A DNA stretch of 5,233 bases from CAZWBR01 sp964404205 (GTDB lineage: Bacteria; Bacteroidota; Bacteroidia; Bacteroidales; Prolixibacteraceae), in the NCBI GenBank assembly GCA_964404205.1, contig CAYOJD010000154.1:1-5233 (forward strand), written 5' to 3'. Below are positions 4,048-5,233 of this stretch, piece by piece. Both the position numbers and the translations under genes were made by a program. Every line of letters starts with the position of its first letter. Position 1 is the first letter of the stretch. The notes below the pieces were generated by a model. That model ran no database searches. It was given only the letters and a program-made list of their open reading frames with translations, and was not told where the DNA came from.

Positions 4048-5233
4048 ATGGCAAAAGCACATTTTGAAAGGACGAAAGACCACGTAAATATTGGTACTAT
4101 CGGCCACGTCGACCACGGGAAAACCACCCTTACTGCTGCTATCACAATGGTATTGGCAAAAAAAGGTCTCTCAGAAGTTAAAACATTCGATTCTATCGAC
4201 AACGCTCCTGAAGAAAAAGAACGCGGTATCACCATTAACACAGCCCACGTTGAGTACCAGACTGAAAAACGTCACTATGCTCACGTTGACTGTCCTGGTC
4301 ACGCTGACTACGTTAAAAACATGGTTACGGGTGCTGCCCAGATGGACGGCGCAATCATCGTAGTTGCTGCTACCGACGGCCCGATGCCTCAGACCCGCGA
4401 GCACATCCTGCTTGCCCGTCAGGTAAACGTTCCCCGTTTGGTGGTATTTATGAACAAAGTTGACATGGTTGAAGATCCGGAAATCCTCGAACTTGTTGAG
4501 ATGGAAATTCGTGACCTGCTTTCATTCTATGAATTCGATGGCGACAATACTCCTGTTATTCAGGGCTCTGCACTTGGTGCACTGAACGGCGAACCACAGT
4601 GGGAAGATAAAGTTATGGAACTGATGGATGCAGTTGATACCTGGATTCCACTTCCTCCCCGTGATATCGACAAGCCATTCCTTATGCCGGTTGAAGACGT
4701 ATTCTCGATCACTGGTCGTGGTACTGTAGCAACTGGTCGTATCGAAACTGGTAAAATCCATACCGGCGACGAAATCGAAATCATCGGTCTTGGCGCTGAC
4801 GGTCGCAAAACAGTATGTACCGGTGTTGAAATGTTCCGTAAGATTCTTGACGACGGACAAGCTGGTGACAACGTAGGTTTGTTGCTCCGTGGTGTTGACA
4901 AAAAAGAGATCAAACGTGGTCAGATTTTGGCAAAACCAGGTTCAATTACACCTCACACCAAATTCAAAGCTTCGGTATACGTATTGAAGAAAGAAGAAGG
5001 TGGACGTCACACTCCATTCCACAACAAATATCGTCCACAGTTTTATCTTCGCACACTCGACATTACTGGTGAAATTACACTTCCTGAAGGACGTGAAATG
5101 GTAATGCCAGGCGATGATGTTACAATCGATGTAGAATTGATCTATCCAGTTGCTTTGAATATCGGTCTCCGTTTCGCAATCCGTGAAGGTGGTCGTACCG
5201 TAGGTGCAGGACAGGTAACTGAAATTATTGCAT
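4048..5233 (+). CDS. tuf: Elongation factor Tu (stop codon just beyond the window)
   Basis: EF-Tu carries aminoacyl-tRNA to the ribosome as a GTP ternary complex. All 395 visible codons read MAKAHFERTKDHVNIGTIGH through GAGQVTEIIA. The GTPase motifs are present: G1 GHVDHGKT (19-26), switch I GITINTAHVEY (60-70) with the G2 threonine, G3 DCPGH (81-85) with catalytic His85, G4 NKVD (136-139) and G5 SAL (174-176). Domains 2 (around GRGTVATGRIETG) and 3 (around LRFAIREGGRTVGAGQV) follow and are complete. Base 5233 is T, the first base of the next codon, and the length is right for the family, so the stop codon very probably starts there. There is no SD; the leader is A/T-rich. It is preceded by three tRNAs, an arrangement I recall as common in Bacteroidota, where tRNA-Trp, secE and nusG usually follow. 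Confidence 0.98.
   Translation, partial: MAKAHFERTKDHVNIGTIGHVDHGKTTLTAAITMVLAKKGLSEVKTFDSIDNAPEEKERGITINTAHVEYQTEKRHYAHVDCPGHADYVKNMVTGAAQMDGAIIVVAATDGPMPQTREHILLARQVNVPRLVVFMNKVDMVEDPEILELVEMEIRDLLSFYEFDGDNTPVIQGSALGALNGEPQWEDKVMELMDAVDTWIPLPPRDIDKPFLMPVEDVFSITGRGTVATGRIETGKIHTGDEIEIIGLGADGRKTVCTGVEMFRKILDDGQAGDNVGLLLRGVDKKEIKRGQILAKPGSITPHTKFKASVYVLKKEEGGRHTPFHNKYRPQFYLRTLDITGEITLPEGREMVMPGDDVTIDVELIYPVALNIGLRFAIREGGRTVGAGQVTEIIA

Noticed and set aside
4091..4913. Several open frames on both strands inside tuf
   Set aside because: They overlap the clear EF-Tu frame, have low-complexity or repetitive composition, and arise from the biased codon use of a highly expressed gene.
1..5233. Mobile element, CRISPR array, dif or attachment site near the recombinase or tRNAs
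   Set aside because: No direct repeats of tRNA 3' ends, no spaced repeat array and no transposase-like frame were seen; the recombinase has housekeeping Xer length and context.

Overview
The window looks like the chromosome of a member of the Bacteroidota, probably the Bacteroidales/Marinilabiliales side of the phylum. The evidence is a TamL-type outer-membrane barrel end, near-perfect Bacteroidota promoters (a TTTG-type -33 box, about 19-22 bases, then TAnnTTTG), A/T-rich leaders without Shine-Dalgarno (SD) sequences on highly expressed genes, a 63-residue bS21 and a 395-residue EF-Tu. The gene order rpsU - tyrosine recombinase - raiA - tRNA-Tyr/Gly/Thr - tuf is one I recall from this phylum. 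Family-level placement is not possible by eye.

Everything reads on the + strand. Positions 1-938 hold the C-terminal barrel of a TamL/BamA-family protein cut by the left edge. Positions 939-1058 hold a possible promoter and an 18-codon micro-ORF with a good SD. Positions 1059-1961 encode a membrane-anchored helix-hairpin-helix protein. Positions 2012-3562 hold a strong promoter followed by rpsU, a XerC/XerD-type recombinase and the hibernation factor raiA. Positions 3563-3708 hold a second strong promoter whose -7 box directly abuts a long terminator-like hairpin, followed by a boxA-like element. Positions 3709-3986 carry three tRNAs, and 4048-5233 carry tuf, complete except for its stop codon.

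Most of the window serves translation: a small-subunit protein, a ribosome-silencing factor, three tRNAs and the factor that delivers aminoacyl-tRNA. The most interesting signals are regulatory. raiA alone has a full consensus SD, in a phylum where bS21 helps hide the ribosomal anti-SD, and rpsU (encoding bS21) lies two genes upstream. The hairpin/promoter overlap at 3610-3660 could insulate raiA from the tRNA-tuf unit or attenuate the latter. I see no mobile element, CRISPR array or clearly novel defence or biosynthetic system; this is mainly a core-genome region.
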